DNA of 63,151 nucleotides from an uncultured Cytophagales bacterium (GCA_902805615.1 CADCTQ010000324.1:1-63151); one strand, 5' to 3'; counted from the first letter of the stretch, positions 16,329-26,232 are shown. A program made the numbers and translations. The notes: generated by a model not told the origin, from the letters alone.

Positions 16329-17411
16329 CTAACGAAAGAGCAAAATTAGGTTTTTATAATTAGCCCCGTCCACCACCCGGAAGTTTGCCTTGCCGATCGC
16401 GGCCAGGTCGAACCGCGGGGCGGCGGCCAGGCAGCCGGGCAGTTCGCCGGGGTGGTTGAAGAGCAGTTCGCGCTGGTGGGCCAGCAGCCCGTTGAGCAGG
16501 GGCGTGTTGACGGTAATCACGGGCTTGCCGAAAGACAATGCCAGGTCTACTGACCCGGAATGTTCCACGTTTTTAAAGGGCAGCACCACGGCGTCGGCGG
16601 CCTGGTAGTAGTATTGCACTTTGCCGGGATCAATGAAAAAGTTGTGGTACACGATCCGGGGGTGCCCGGCCACCTGCCGGCGCAGGCTTTCCCCGTAGCT
16701 TTGCTGGTCGCTGGCCCCGGCGATCACCAGGTACGTCGCTTCGCCCTCCAGCCGGAGGAATGCCGCAATCAGGTCTTCAAGCCCTTTGTAGGGCTTTACC
16801 AAACCCAGAAACAGGAACACCACGGCGTCGTCAGGAATGCCCAGTTCGGTGCGGCCCTCCCGGCGCGACACCTGGTTGGGATAATAATGGTGATAAGGCA
16901 CGTCCTGGATGACCAGGATGCGGCCCGGGTCGAGCTTGTAGAAGCGGGCAATTTTGCGGCGGGTGGTTTCGGAATACACGCGGATCTTGTCGCAGCGCCG
17001 CAGGAACCAGCCGTACACCGTGCGTTCCAGCCTCAGCCACCGTTTGGCGTGGTTCTGCACGTTGTGCAAGGTGTGCACCACGGGAATGCGCCGGATGTAC
17101 GTTACGTAACTTATTTCGAGCACGAAAACCAGGCACCGGAGCAGCGTCACCAGCAGGGTTTTGCCCAGGATGAAACTTTGGACCCAGTCGAAGTACAACA
17201 CGTCGGGCCGGTGCCGGAACACGGCTGACACCACCGCCCCGAAACGCCGCGAAGGGGCTTTCCGCACGTCCAGTCCGCACCCTTCGAGGTAGGCAACGAG
17301 TTGGTACTGAAAAGGGTTCTTCGGCCCGGCGTCGGGCAGCACTACTACTTTTTTGGGTATTGAAACCAAGGGAAATTCTTTAGAAAAAGGTTGCGGGCGG
17401 CTACTGCCCAT
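16329..17411 (-). CDS. Glycosyltransferase family 4-like
   Basis: About 360 residues from MGSSRPQPFSKEFPL; the frame is open for 68 more codons upstream but overlaps the preceding gene and shows no conserved sequence. GT-B features: VVHTLHNVQNHAKRW and FLGLVKPYKGLEDLIAAFL in the linker, AADAVVLPFKNVEHSGSVDL and ALSFGKPVITVN in the donor site. This ends-with-GSVDLALSFGKP variant is common in transferases lacking EX7E. Gap to wecB is 17 bp, so it is in the same transcript. Confidence 0.88.
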   Translation of the reverse strand: MGSSRPQPFSKEFPLVSIPKKVVVLPDAGPKNPFQYQLVAYLEGCGLDVRKAPSRRFGAVVSAVFRHRPDVLYFDWVQSFILGKTLLVTLLRCLVFVLEISYVTYIRRIPVVHTLHNVQNHAKRWLRLERTVYGWFLRRCDKIRVYSETTRRKIARFYKLDPGRILVIQDVPYHHYYPNQVSRREGRTELGIPDDAVVFLFLGLVKPYKGLEDLIAAFLRLEGEATYLVIAGASDQQSYGESLRRQVAGHPRIVYHNFFIDPGKVQYYYQAADAVVLPFKNVEHSGSVDLALSFGKPVITVNTPLLNGLLAHQRELLFNHPGELPGCLAAAPRFDLAAIGKANFRVVDGANYKNLILLFR

Positions 17412-17461
17412 CACGGCGCGGAAAGAGTGACTGCTGCTTGCCGGGGGTCCGTTCCGCTCCC

Positions 17462-18745
17462 TCAGCCGACAATGTCGCGGGCAAACGCTTCGAAACTTTT
17501 GATGGTGATGAGGCGGCGCACGGCGTGGTTGTATTGCAGGAGTTCGGCGCGTTTCCCATCCAGTTCCTTCACCAGCGCCTTGAAGGCCGACTCCGACCGC
17601 ACGATGTTGGGGCACCCATCCTTGAGCAGGTACTTTTCGATCTGGTACTGGTGCACGAAGTTGTAGATGCTCAGGGGCTTGCCGGTCTTGAAGCTTTTCA
17701 GGTCGAGAATGATGGAGGGCGTGTCGGTGAAACAGGCTTCGAACCCCAGCGTGGTCCCCAGGTGAATGAACAGCCGGGCGTGCTCAATCTTAATGAATTT
17801 TTCCATGATGTTGTCTTCACTGACGGCCAGGTCCGCCGCGCGGAACCGGTCGTCGAGCACCACGTTGGGCAGGGCCGTCAGCGCCTGGTACCATTCCCAG
17901 TGCCGGAAGTTGGGGTAAGGGCGCACCACCAGCGTGAGGTCGCTGCCGATCTCCTGCAACCAGTTGCCGAGTTGTCTGATGAGCTCGATTTCCTTGGCGG
18001 CCAGTTCGGGAATGCCGATGGAGCAGCCGAAATAGATGTACGGGAAGTCGAAAAAGGGCGTCTTCCGGTGCGCGGGCAGCCGCTGGTAGTTGTCAACGTA
18101 GGCAAACTGGGAAGCCCCCGTAACGGTTACCTGCGCGGGCGGGATGCCCTGCAACTCGGTCATGTCCTTTTTGATGCCTTCGTTCCATACCATGTACCGC
18201 ACCCTTTTGGAGAACCGGACCTGCTTGCACGGGTGGTCCCAGCTGTACACGTACACGGCCAGTTTTTTTTCCTCATCGAGCAGGCGGGCCAGCAGGAAGT
18301 TGTCACTGATCTCGGTAAAACAGATGAACTGGTCAATGTCGTCAATGCGCGTGGCGGCCTTGTAATCGAGCCACGAAAGAAACGTGTCGTACGCCACGAA
18401 TTTGGGCAGGTGCATGGCAACCTCCAGGGCCCGCACCGCCGTGGGCCGCACGGCGGGGTTGGGGTTGCCGTAGATTTTGAACATTTCCATGAGGTAGTAG
18501 TTCTGGGTGCTCTTGGGCAGCACGCCGAAGAAACGCATCATCTGCATGGCGGCCCGGTTGCGCAGGGTCTTCTTCTCCTCATCCACCACCCGGATTTCCA
18601 CCGACCCGCCCACGTGCGTACGGATGATTTCCACGTCGGCCCGGCGAACCAGCAATACCACCTCGTGCTGCTGCCTGACCAGTTCTATGACTTTCCGGAC
18701 GTCGTTGCGGAAGTCGAAAAAGTGCACTACGAAGCCTACTTTCAT
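17462..18745 (-). CDS. Predicted GT-B-fold protein of the polysaccharide locus
   Basis: 427 residues, not confidently assigned. The N-terminus MKVGFVVHFFDFRNDVRKVI and the C-terminal HLGTTLGFEACFTDTPSII resemble GT-B folds related to UDP-GlcNAc epimerase-like or capsule/CDP-glycerol-type transferases. In the middle, VYSWDHPCKQVRFSKRVRY and GASQFAYVDNYQRLPAHR are consistent with that fold. Position between a glycosyltransferase and a T9SS protein, on the same strand, supports a role in glycan assembly. Substrate unknown. Confidence 0.65.
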   Translation of the reverse strand: MKVGFVVHFFDFRNDVRKVIELVRQQHEVVLLVRRADVEIIRTHVGGSVEIRVVDEEKKTLRNRAAMQMMRFFGVLPKSTQNYYLMEMFKIYGNPNPAVRPTAVRALEVAMHLPKFVAYDTFLSWLDYKAATRIDDIDQFICFTEISDNFLLARLLDEEKKLAVYVYSWDHPCKQVRFSKRVRYMVWNEGIKKDMTELQGIPPAQVTVTGASQFAYVDNYQRLPAHRKTPFFDFPYIYFGCSIGIPELAAKEIELIRQLGNWLQEIGSDLTLVVRPYPNFRHWEWYQALTALPNVVLDDRFRAADLAVSEDNIMEKFIKIEHARLFIHLGTTLGFEACFTDTPSIILDLKSFKTGKPLSIYNFVHQYQIEKYLLKDGCPNIVRSESAFKALVKELDGKRAELLQYNHAVRRLITIKSFEAFARDIVG

Positions 18746-18763
18746 GGGAATACGTTACATAAA

Positions 18764-18798
18764 ACAAAAAGCGTCAGTGCTAGAAAACTAACACTGAC
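18764..18798 (-). terminator. Intrinsic terminator after the T9SS protein gene
   Basis: On the minus strand an 11-bp stem (18798-18788 with 18783-18773, one G-U-type mismatch) and a 4-nt loop are followed by GCTTTTTGTTTT. It lies just past the stop at 18825, so it terminates the repeat-protein transcript before the next glycosyltransferase. Confidence 0.75.
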
Positions 18799-18824
18799 AC
18801 CTTATTTAAGAAAGGGGGAAGGGA

Positions 18825-21485
18825 CTACCTTTTCACCACTTTAATCATTTGTACGTCGCCGGACTCCGAAATCAGCTTCACCACGTAAATACCGCTCCGC
18901 CAGGTGGCGCCTACTTCCGTCACGGCTATCGCCCCGATTTGTCTTTCTTCCACCAGCTTGCCGGTGAGGTCGGTCACGGTGAGGGTATACTTGGCACCGG
19001 CATTATTCAGGTAGATCCGGGTGCTGCCTTCGAAGGGGTTGGGGGCGGCTTTCACGGTCAGGCCCGCTTCGGCGGCCGGGTTGCCCTCCGCGGCGGCCTC
19101 CCGGGTGGCAGTGCCCGATACGGAGAAGGCGACCCAGGGCGACCATACACCAATCAGGCCCTGGCCGGTTGCATTGCCCCTGACCCGTACGCGGTACTGT
19201 CCGCCCTGCTGTACGTAGCTCCGGAAGTCGGTGTAGAACAGGGTGGTGGTTTTGGTGAAGGCGCTAACCGGCGCATTCGTCTTTTCCACCTGCCACTCGT
19301 ACTGGTTGATGCCCGGCTGTTCGGTGGCGTACACGTTGGCCCCGCGGCTTGCCCAGGGAGAAGGCGGCACGTCTTTGATGATCACCCGGGGCGCATCCTG
19401 CGTCCGGAAGGTAATGACCGTCCACGGCGTGGGGTTGGCGGGGTAGTTGTACACGTTGACCCGCACCCTTGCCTGGTAGGTGGTGCTGAACCTGAGGTTC
19501 GACAGCCCGATCACGCCCGAGGGCAGGTTGCCGCGGTGCGGCGCATCCACCATGTTCAGTACGGTGGTGGCGAAGTTGTCGGCGCTGACCTGGAGGTCGT
19601 AACTCCGCTCCAGGTAGTTGGGATCGTCGAGCACCTGGAACTCCAGGTAAGTCGGGACGTCCGTGGCGTTGTTAGCAATGCTGAGTCTGGCCGTGGGCAG
19701 GGTCGGAATGTTGACCGTGAACGCCTGCGGCGTGAACCAGTAGCCGCTCTGGTTGGCATTCAAGGCCCGGGCCCGCACGTAATAGGTACCGTTTACCAGG
19801 CCGGCCACGTTGTCAAACACCCGGAATCCGTTCTCGGAGGTATTGTCAAAGAACACGGTTCCGTTTACGCCGGGGAAGGTACTGTTGCGGCCGGCCACAA
19901 TCGAGTTGATGGGCGGCAGGGAGTAGGGCGAACCAAAATTGGGGTCGTCGTCTACCTGGAACATGATGTTGGCGGCATTGGCGATGTTGGGGGCAAACAA
20001 CCGGATGCCACCGTCATCTTCTTCAAAGGAAACGGCACTGGGGTACAGCGACACCAGCCGGGCCGGGTGCAAGGCGTTGTAGAACCGGAACACGAACCGG
20101 TCAGTGGCTTTCTCACCGCTCCAGGGGCCGGTGATCGGGGCGCCGACGCCCACGGTCTTGCGTCCTCTTACCCGTACGTAGTACATCTGGCCCGAAACGA
20201 GGCCCGGCGCGTCGGCGCGGAGCAGCAGGTTGGCCGAGGTGGTCGTCGCCCGGAACTGCGCCGGGGTATTGACGAAATCACCGTCCGCATCCAGTTCCCA
20301 GTCGTAGAAGTTGGCGCCGGAGAGGAACCGGGCTACCAGCGGGATGTTGTAGTTGTTGGCGTAACGCACGGCATTGGTTGCCAGTTGGCCATCCACGAAT
20401 TGCAGGTACGTCGTATCGAGTACCGGGAGGGCAGAGACGGTGAAAGAAACCACCTGGCTGCTGCCGTTCTTGTTGGATACGGCCCGGGTGTAGTAGGTCT
20501 GTCCGAGTTCCAGGGCCAGGCTGGGCGGCACGTCGTACGTGTAGGTGACCGGCCCGTCAAAGTTCTTGACGTACAAGCCCGTCCGCTGGTAGTTGGGCGC
20601 CGGCTGCGTCGTGGTGAAGAGGGGGTCCCTGCTCACTTCAATGTAGATCGCATCGGCAGGATTGGGGCTCGTGTTCTCAACGCTGTTGGTAAAAGCCTGG
20701 ATGGAAGGCGTTTGCGATACGCCCGTCTGTCCGTTGGCCGGAAACACGATCTGGGGCGGGCGGATGCCCCGGGTAACGAACGTAATGGTGGGGCTGTAAC
20801 CGAACTTGTTGGAAAACGCCCTTACGTAGTACCGGGTATTGGGCAGCAGTTGCGCCGGCACGAAGGTAAAGTTGACCGGCCCGTCAAAATTCTTGAGGTA
20901 CAAGCTCGTCCGCTGGTAGTTGGGCGCCGGCTGGGCCGTGCTGAACGAGGGGTCGGCGCTGAGTTCGAAGAAGAACGTTTCGGACACGTTGGGGCTCACG
21001 TTGCCCGTACTCGTGGAGGTAAGGACAATGGTAGGCCGCAGGAATACGTCGGTGGCCCCGTTTTGCGGCGCGGTGATGGCCGTCGGGTTGCCCTCCGTGG
21101 TGAACGAAATCACCGGGCTGGCCCCCGACTTGTTGGAAACGGCCCGGGCGTAGAACCGCGTGTTGAAGGCCAGCAGGTTGCCGAGCCGCCAGTTGAACGT
21201 AGCGGGGCCATCGAAATTTTTGAGGTAAATGCCCGACCGCTGGTAGTTGGTGCTGGGCAGCGACGGGTTGAACGCCGGGTCGCTGCTCACTTCAAAATAA
21301 ATGTTTTCGGCAACATTCGGGCTCACGTTGCCGGTGCTCGTGGAAGAGGCAAGAATCGTGGGCCTGGCGGATACGTTGGTGGCGCCGTTGGCCGGGGCCG
21401 TAATGGAGAGTACCTGGGCCGGCACCGACAGTGCCAGCAAAAAGCAGAAAATACCGGCTAACCAGAATCGTAATTGTTTGCTCAT
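18825..21485 (-). CDS. T9SS-sorted surface protein with tandem Ig/fibronectin-like repeats
   Basis: 886 residues. Signal peptide 1-23 (FWLAGIFCFLLALSVPAQ). Three homologous repeats of ~110 residues follow (~26-135, 136-245, 246-355), each with PANGATNVSARPT-like start, NYQRSGIYLKNFDGP centre and RAVSNK-type end. More beta-sandwich sequence follows. The last ~75 residues are a type A sorting domain (AAPNPFEGSTRIYL; GIYVVKLISESGD; MIKVVKR), which directs secretion through the type IX system and anchoring. Function unknown; likely an adhesin or surface layer protein. It is framed by glycosyltransferases but has its own terminator and a 220-bp upstream gap, so it is probably a separate transcription unit. 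Confidence 0.9.
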   Translation of the reverse strand: MSKQLRFWLAGIFCFLLALSVPAQVLSITAPANGATNVSARPTILASSTSTGNVSPNVAENIYFEVSSDPAFNPSLPSTNYQRSGIYLKNFDGPATFNWRLGNLLAFNTRFYARAVSNKSGASPVISFTTEGNPTAITAPQNGATDVFLRPTIVLTSTSTGNVSPNVSETFFFELSADPSFSTAQPAPNYQRTSLYLKNFDGPVNFTFVPAQLLPNTRYYVRAFSNKFGYSPTITFVTRGIRPPQIVFPANGQTGVSQTPSIQAFTNSVENTSPNPADAIYIEVSRDPLFTTTQPAPNYQRTGLYVKNFDGPVTYTYDVPPSLALELGQTYYTRAVSNKNGSSQVVSFTVSALPVLDTTYLQFVDGQLATNAVRYANNYNIPLVARFLSGANFYDWELDADGDFVNTPAQFRATTTSANLLLRADAPGLVSGQMYYVRVRGRKTVGVGAPITGPWSGEKATDRFVFRFYNALHPARLVSLYPSAVSFEEDDGGIRLFAPNIANAANIMFQVDDDPNFGSPYSLPPINSIVAGRNSTFPGVNGTVFFDNTSENGFRVFDNVAGLVNGTYYVRARALNANQSGYWFTPQAFTVNIPTLPTARLSIANNATDVPTYLEFQVLDDPNYLERSYDLQVSADNFATTVLNMVDAPHRGNLPSGVIGLSNLRFSTTYQARVRVNVYNYPANPTPWTVITFRTQDAPRVIIKDVPPSPWASRGANVYATEQPGINQYEWQVEKTNAPVSAFTKTTTLFYTDFRSYVQQGGQYRVRVRGNATGQGLIGVWSPWVAFSVSGTATREAAAEGNPAAEAGLTVKAAPNPFEGSTRIYLNNAGAKYTLTVTDLTGKLVEERQIGAIAVTEVGATWRSGIYVVKLISESGDVQMIKVVKR

Positions 21486-21679
21486 ACGTCAAATTTAGAT
21501 TTCAAGTGTAAATCTTGGGTTGTGGCCGGCCCGGCAACTTGCGTTGCGACCGGCACTTCTCGGAAAGGGTTGAATGATTGCGCCAAAGGAATGAATCGGT
21601 TGTTCCGCGTTTATTCCGTTGCATGGCAGAAAAGTAATCAAAAATGTTTTGTATTATCCGGGCGCATTACATAGCTTAC

Positions 21680-21687
21680 CAAAGTTA
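21680..21687 (-). promoter_or_regulatory. Candidate -7 box upstream of the T9SS protein gene
   Basis: TAACTTTG on the minus strand fits TAnnTTTG, about 195 bp before the start at 21485. No TTTG occurs at the usual distance, so support is weak. The surrounding 21486-21708 gap is AT-rich and has no gene. Confidence 0.25.
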
Positions 21688-21708
21688 GGGGTTCAATTTG
21701 TACTTTCC

Positions 21709-22914
21709 TTATTTTGAATGCAGAATTTTATGTAAACATTCCATTATGCTGGCGGCCTGCGCTTTCGCATCCAGGTGCTTTACGTCCATGTAAGCTTGCT
21801 CGACCCGGCGCGTGTCGCCCGCCCGGATGTTGCCGATGGCAGCCGCTATGCCTCCGGCAAGCGCCCCGGCGCTTCCGCCCTCCACCAGGATGCCGTTGGT
21901 ATCTTTCACCACCTCGGGCACCCCGCCCACGGCCGTCACCACCACCGGTATGCGCAGGGCCATTGCCTCCAGCGTGGCGATGCCGAGACACTCATCCCGG
22001 GATGGCAGCACGAACACGTCGAACAGGTTCAGGTAAGGGTACACGTTGGGCTTTTGGCCGAGCAGTACGAAATGCGGCCCCAGGCCGTACTGTTCGATCC
22101 GGTGCAGGCACTTGAGGGCAAAGGTACTTTTGTACACTTTCGCCTCGTCGGCCGAACTGATGTCGCCCCCCAGCCAGACGAACAGCACTTCTTCCACACC
22201 CGCCTTTTCGCGCAGGATTTGTCTTGCTGCTTCGATGAACACGTCGGCCCCCTTGAGAAAACTGAACGTCCCTACGGCTCCCACCACCAGCTTGCCCTGC
22301 CAGTTCATGGCTTCCCGGGTGAGCGGGGTGGCAACGGATGCCACCTCATCCAGGTCAATGGCCGACCGGATGGGCGTGATCCGGTGCGGGGCAACGCCGT
22401 ATTGTCCAACCAGGATTCGTTTGCTCCCCTCCGCGCAGGTGATGAAGTGGTCGGGGATGGATTTGGTCGCCTCGACCCATTCGGCGGAAGGCGCCGTCGT
22501 CCCTTCTTCCGTCATGGACCGGTACAAAAGCCCCTGCTGAAAACCGTGAATGTGGCACACCAGGGTTGCCCGCGTCGGCTTTACCCACTGCATGTATTCA
22601 ACGCTGGCATTGGTGTTGAAGTATATCAAGTCCGGGTTGATTTTTTTCAATATGCGCCGGTACCACTGTTTCTCAAATGCCATACTCAATACCCTTCGCA
22701 AACGGTAAGAATACCGGAAGCGGTACTTCTTGGGCGGGAAGTAGTAGCACCGGGCGTAGGGCGTCAGCCGCGTAATGCCTTCGTGGTAGTGATACGAAAT
22801 TACGGAGCACTCGAAGCGGGTGGCATCCATGTACCGGAGCAGTTGCCACAACGACCGGGCCGCCCCGGAATAATTCGGGTTGTAGGCCACGAAGCAGATT
22901 TTGATTTTTTTCAT
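21709..22914 (-). CDS. Glycosyltransferase family 4
   Basis: 401 residues from MKKIKICFVAYNPNYSGAA, chosen over an ATG 14 codons upstream inside the preceding gene's end. Typical GT-B: SGAARSLWQLLRYMD at the N-terminus, VVGAVGTFSFLKGADVFIEA in the linker, PSRDECLGIATLEAMALR with the EX7E pair, then IPVVVTAVGGVPEVV. It follows the GT2 gene by 13 bp and begins the segment after which the T9SS gene interrupts the run. Donor and acceptor unknown. Confidence 0.93.
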   Translation of the reverse strand: MKKIKICFVAYNPNYSGAARSLWQLLRYMDATRFECSVISYHYHEGITRLTPYARCYYFPPKKYRFRYSYRLRRVLSMAFEKQWYRRILKKINPDLIYFNTNASVEYMQWVKPTRATLVCHIHGFQQGLLYRSMTEEGTTAPSAEWVEATKSIPDHFITCAEGSKRILVGQYGVAPHRITPIRSAIDLDEVASVATPLTREAMNWQGKLVVGAVGTFSFLKGADVFIEAARQILREKAGVEEVLFVWLGGDISSADEAKVYKSTFALKCLHRIEQYGLGPHFVLLGQKPNVYPYLNLFDVFVLPSRDECLGIATLEAMALRIPVVVTAVGGVPEVVKDTNGILVEGGSAGALAGGIAAAIGNIRAGDTRRVEQAYMDVKHLDAKAQAASIMECLHKILHSK

Positions 22915-22927
22915 AAGGTTGCTACCA

Positions 22928-23953
22928 TCACTGTACCTTGGGGTATCCGCCGGCAAGGCATTTCAAAAGCAGCTTTCCCTTTTTGAGGAGCGGCACGCCG
23001 GCCGCGGCAAAAGGGGAAAGCCCCCGGCGCAGGCCGAAAAGCAACAGCCCGGGGGTTAACGCCAACGACCGGCTGTACGTTCTGAAGGCATAGTAGTGAA
23101 TGAAGTTGCCGAATGCAGGCTCGGGAAAAATGCGGGCGACGCGATTGGCTTCTTTCAGGCGCCCGAGCCAACCGATCAGGGCCCGGGTCTGCCGGCCGTC
23201 CCCAATGCGCTCGGTGCTCACCAGGCCCGCGTGCAGTTGTTTCTCTTCATCCGTAAACGGAATGTTCAGTTTTTGCACCAGTCCGCCCTGGACCTGGCTG
23301 GTGACTTGCTGCTGCCGGCCGCCCCGCTCCCGCGAAACCTGCGCCGGGTGGATGCGGTAATGCAGGAGTACTTCGGGCAGGTTGTAAGCCCGGGTGCATC
23401 CCACGAGCTGAACCCACAAATGGTAATCCTCGGCCGGCTCCCGGGAGGGGTCGTATTGCAGCCGGTTTGCCTCCAGCACTTGTTTGCGCAGCATGACCGA
23501 AGGGTGGCAGAAGGGCGACTTCACCAGCAGTTCGACGCTGATCTCCGCGTGGGTGACGGGGTACTTTTTGATCATTCCCGCCTGCTCGCCCACCGTCTTC
23601 ACCCAGGTGCCGCACAACCCATGGTCGGCGTTTTGCTCCAGAAACCGAACCTGCCTTTCCAGCCGTTCCGGCAGGCTTACGTCGTCGGCGTCCATGCGGG
23701 CAATGTACTTGCCCCGGGCCAGCGACAGGCCCTGGTTGAGGCTTACGGTATACCCGGTATTGCGTTCTTTCCGGACAACCCGGATTCTTTCGTCTTCGAA
23801 CGAACGGACCACTGCCAGGGTCTGGTCGGTGGAGGCGTCGTCAATCACGATGAGTTCAAGATCACGCCACGACTGGGTAAGAATGCTTTGGATGGCGGCG
23901 CCTACGTACTTTTCGGAATTGTATACGGGCAAAATTACGGAAACTAGGGGCAT
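22928..23953 (-). CDS. Glycosyltransferase family 2 (GT-A)
   Basis: 341 residues, inverting GT-A transferase. MPLVSVILPVYNSEKYVGAA opens the nucleotide-binding fold; LELIVIDDASTDQTL and GKYIARMDADDVSLPERL give the conserved aspartates, with DAD as the metal-binding DXD. EPAEDYHLWVQL is the ED region of the catalytic base. The C-terminal ~100 residues are basic and hydrophobic and may hold it at the membrane. Same strand and close spacing with neighbours indicate operon membership. Confidence 0.92.
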   Translation of the reverse strand: MPLVSVILPVYNSEKYVGAAIQSILTQSWRDLELIVIDDASTDQTLAVVRSFEDERIRVVRKERNTGYTVSLNQGLSLARGKYIARMDADDVSLPERLERQVRFLEQNADHGLCGTWVKTVGEQAGMIKKYPVTHAEISVELLVKSPFCHPSVMLRKQVLEANRLQYDPSREPAEDYHLWVQLVGCTRAYNLPEVLLHYRIHPAQVSRERGGRQQQVTSQVQGGLVQKLNIPFTDEEKQLHAGLVSTERIGDGRQTRALIGWLGRLKEANRVARIFPEPAFGNFIHYYAFRTYSRSLALTPGLLLFGLRRGLSPFAAAGVPLLKKGKLLLKCLAGGYPKVQ

Positions 23954-23999
23954 ACGCTTGGGTTGCTGGCCTTCCCCGCGGCAGTGCAGGGGGAAGGGG

Positions 24000-24959
24000 T
24001 CATTTTACCTTTGATTTGCCCAGCCACTGCCGCGTTGCCATCCAACTGTAGTAAGCGGCAAATGTAGCCGGAAAAACGACAGACACCCCCAGGGAGTGCT
24101 TCAGAATGGCCAGGAGTACCGGCGCGGTAAACCGGCGCGGCGAATGGGTCTGGATGCCCGCCAGGCGTTTGGCCCAGTAGTTACTGATTTCCTTCTTCTC
24201 CGCGGGGGTCAGCCCCGGAATGCGGCTGAACATGGCTTTGACGATCCTGAATCCTTCGATAAAACCCAAACCGGCTTCTTCGGCCTTGTTCGACACGTTC
24301 TGGCCGTGCACCCGGAAGAAGTTCAGTTCTTCATTTACAAAAGCCAGGTCGGCCCGCAGGAGCAACCGCGCCCAGAAGTACCAGTCTCCCGCGTACCGGA
24401 ACGATTGCAGTTCGGCCGGGTCGCCTTCGGCGAGGGATCGCCTGAACAAGACTGCACTCGCGTTGGGAATGACGTTTCCCTTCAGCATGTACTTCTTGAG
24501 CGCATCCCTGCCATCCAGCAGCAGGTCTTTCGTCCACGGCTCCCGGTACCTGGCCAGGTTGACCGCCAGCGCCACGTTCTGATCATCCACGATCCTGGAC
24601 TGACAGAACACGAGTCCTACGTGGGCGTGCGCGTTGAGGAGGCCCACCGCCCGCTCCAGGAAAGACTCTGCCGCCCAATCGTCCGATTCGGCAATCCAGA
24701 GGTAAGTGCCCCGGGCCAGGCTGAAGCCGGTCTGCCACTGTTTAAACGTGCTGCCACTGTTGACGGCGTTGATGCGCACCTGGCTTACCTTCGGATGGTT
24801 GCGGTATTTCTCCAGGATGGCCGCACTGCCATCACTGGAACAATCGTCGAGCAGGATGACTTCCATGTCCGTGAAGGTCTGCCCAAGGACGCTTTCGATC
24901 CGCCTTTCCAGGAAACGGGCGTGGTTGTAATTCGGGATGATGACGCTGACGAGAGGCAT
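24000..24959 (-). CDS. Glycosyltransferase family 2
   Basis: 319 residues from MPLVSVIIPNYNHARFL; the upstream 67 open codons look non-coding. GT-A motifs: EVILLDDCSSDGSAAIL, NSGSTFKQWQTGFSLARG, TYLWIAESDDWAAESFLE (metal-binding SDD). It is clearly a paralogue of the gene at 30436-31380: both share PNYNHAR, RRIESVL, NSGSTFKQW, WIAESDD and PNASAV. It lies between a methyltransferase and another GT2 gene. Confidence 0.92.
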   Translation of the reverse strand: MPLVSVIIPNYNHARFLERRIESVLGQTFTDMEVILLDDCSSDGSAAILEKYRNHPKVSQVRINAVNSGSTFKQWQTGFSLARGTYLWIAESDDWAAESFLERAVGLLNAHAHVGLVFCQSRIVDDQNVALAVNLARYREPWTKDLLLDGRDALKKYMLKGNVIPNASAVLFRRSLAEGDPAELQSFRYAGDWYFWARLLLRADLAFVNEELNFFRVHGQNVSNKAEEAGLGFIEGFRIVKAMFSRIPGLTPAEKKEISNYWAKRLAGIQTHSPRRFTAPVLLAILKHSLGVSVVFPATFAAYYSWMATRQWLGKSKVK

Positions 24960-25021
24960 GTTGCAATGACATTTACAAACCAACCCGGCGGGCGGCTTCC
25001 GGCTGGCACTGGCAAAGGGTT

Positions 25022-26020
25022 TTATTTCGTGGCATAAATGATCACAATGTCGCCGCCCAGGATGCCGTGGTAGAGTGACCAGGTGAACACGGCCTTTGCC
25101 TCGCGGAAGCCCGCTTCCTTGAGTTCCGCCAGCATGCGCCATCCGAAATACTGGAAGCACAGGATGCCCCCCTTCATGTTCATCGGGTCGCCGTGGTACT
25201 CGGGCTCCTGCAAATGCTCCACCTCGCCGCGCACATTGAGCCGGGCCCGGATGTCGTGTTCGTAGCGACCCGGGTCAAAAGGCGCCGTGATGAGGACGGT
25301 GCCGCCCGGCCGGGTGCAGCGGTACAGCTCGTGGTAGGCCTGCCGGTAATCGGGTACGTGCTCCAGCACCTCGAAGGTGGCAATCAGGTCGAAACTCGCG
25401 TCCGGGAAACTCAGCGCGGTAATGTCTTCGTGACGAACCCCGTTCACCAGGGTACCGCTCCTGGTGCCGGCGCCCAAGTATTCGCTGCCGACCGTACGGG
25501 GGTGCACCGATTTGAAGTACTTGTACACCCGGGTAACCTGCTCGGTCAGGTAGACGTCCTTGCCTTTGAGGGCGTTGCGGCCCAGGAAGTGCTCCACGGA
25601 CAGCAGCGTGGCCCGGATGCGGCAACTCAGGCCGGTGATGGGGCAGATCATCATTTCGCGGTAGTTCGGGAAACGCCGCCCGTCTGCCACTTTCCCGTAC
25701 GCGTAACTCACCCAGTAATCCACCATCTCGCGGATCAGCGCATTGTACCCGTAGATCCTGAACTCGTCCTGCCTGCCGCACAGGAGTTGCTCGACCAGCC
25801 GCCTTTTTTCGTACGCGGGTTGCATCCGTTCCAGGTACGCCCGGTACTCGTCCTGGGAATGGATCGCGGTAAAGGTCAATTCTTTGGGGTCTCTTCCGTC
25901 CGCCCCGGTATCTTCCAGCAGTTGCGCCAGCAGGCGGGGCTCGTAGGGCTTCTGGGCAGCCCGCCGCCGGAACGAAAGGTATTTTTTCTTCGCCTTCGAC
26001 GCGTATTTTCTCAGGTTCAT
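25022..26020 (-). CDS. SAM-dependent methyltransferase
   Basis: 332 residues from MNLRKYASKAKKKYLSFRRR; an ATG 11 codons upstream is possible. The C-terminal half is a class I methyltransferase of the Methyltransf_11 type: LSFPDASFDLIATFEVLEHV (motif II region) and RCTRPGGTVLITAPF. The SAM-binding glycine loop is less canonical, around VGSEYLGAGTRSG. The N-terminal ~130 residues are a basic and helical extension with no recognised domain. Likely methylates a sugar or the chain end in glycan synthesis. Confidence 0.82.
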   Translation of the reverse strand: MNLRKYASKAKKKYLSFRRRAAQKPYEPRLLAQLLEDTGADGRDPKELTFTAIHSQDEYRAYLERMQPAYEKRRLVEQLLCGRQDEFRIYGYNALIREMVDYWVSYAYGKVADGRRFPNYREMMICPITGLSCRIRATLLSVEHFLGRNALKGKDVYLTEQVTRVYKYFKSVHPRTVGSEYLGAGTRSGTLVNGVRHEDITALSFPDASFDLIATFEVLEHVPDYRQAYHELYRCTRPGGTVLITAPFDPGRYEHDIRARLNVRGEVEHLQEPEYHGDPMNMKGGILCFQYFGWRMLAELKEAGFREAKAVFTWSLYHGILGGDIVIIYATK

Positions 26021-26232
26021 CAGGGGTTGGTCGTTACATGCGCCATCACGCATTCACCCGCAAAGGTATGATGGAAAAAGAACTTACCACCGGCTAAAGG
26101 GAGACGGGAGAAAGGGATTCCGGAGGAGGCCGGCCCGTCTGGTGCGGTGAAAGGCGGCCGTGCGGACCGGTTGTGCCAAAAGGGAAAGGAAGTCCGGGCC
26201 CGTACGTTCTCCTGGGTTCTCCTTTCTGCCAG

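Noticed and set aside
18849..21461. 870-codon plus-strand frame opposite the T9SS protein
   Set aside because: Same reason: mirror of a GC-rich repeat gene, no motifs, no promoter.
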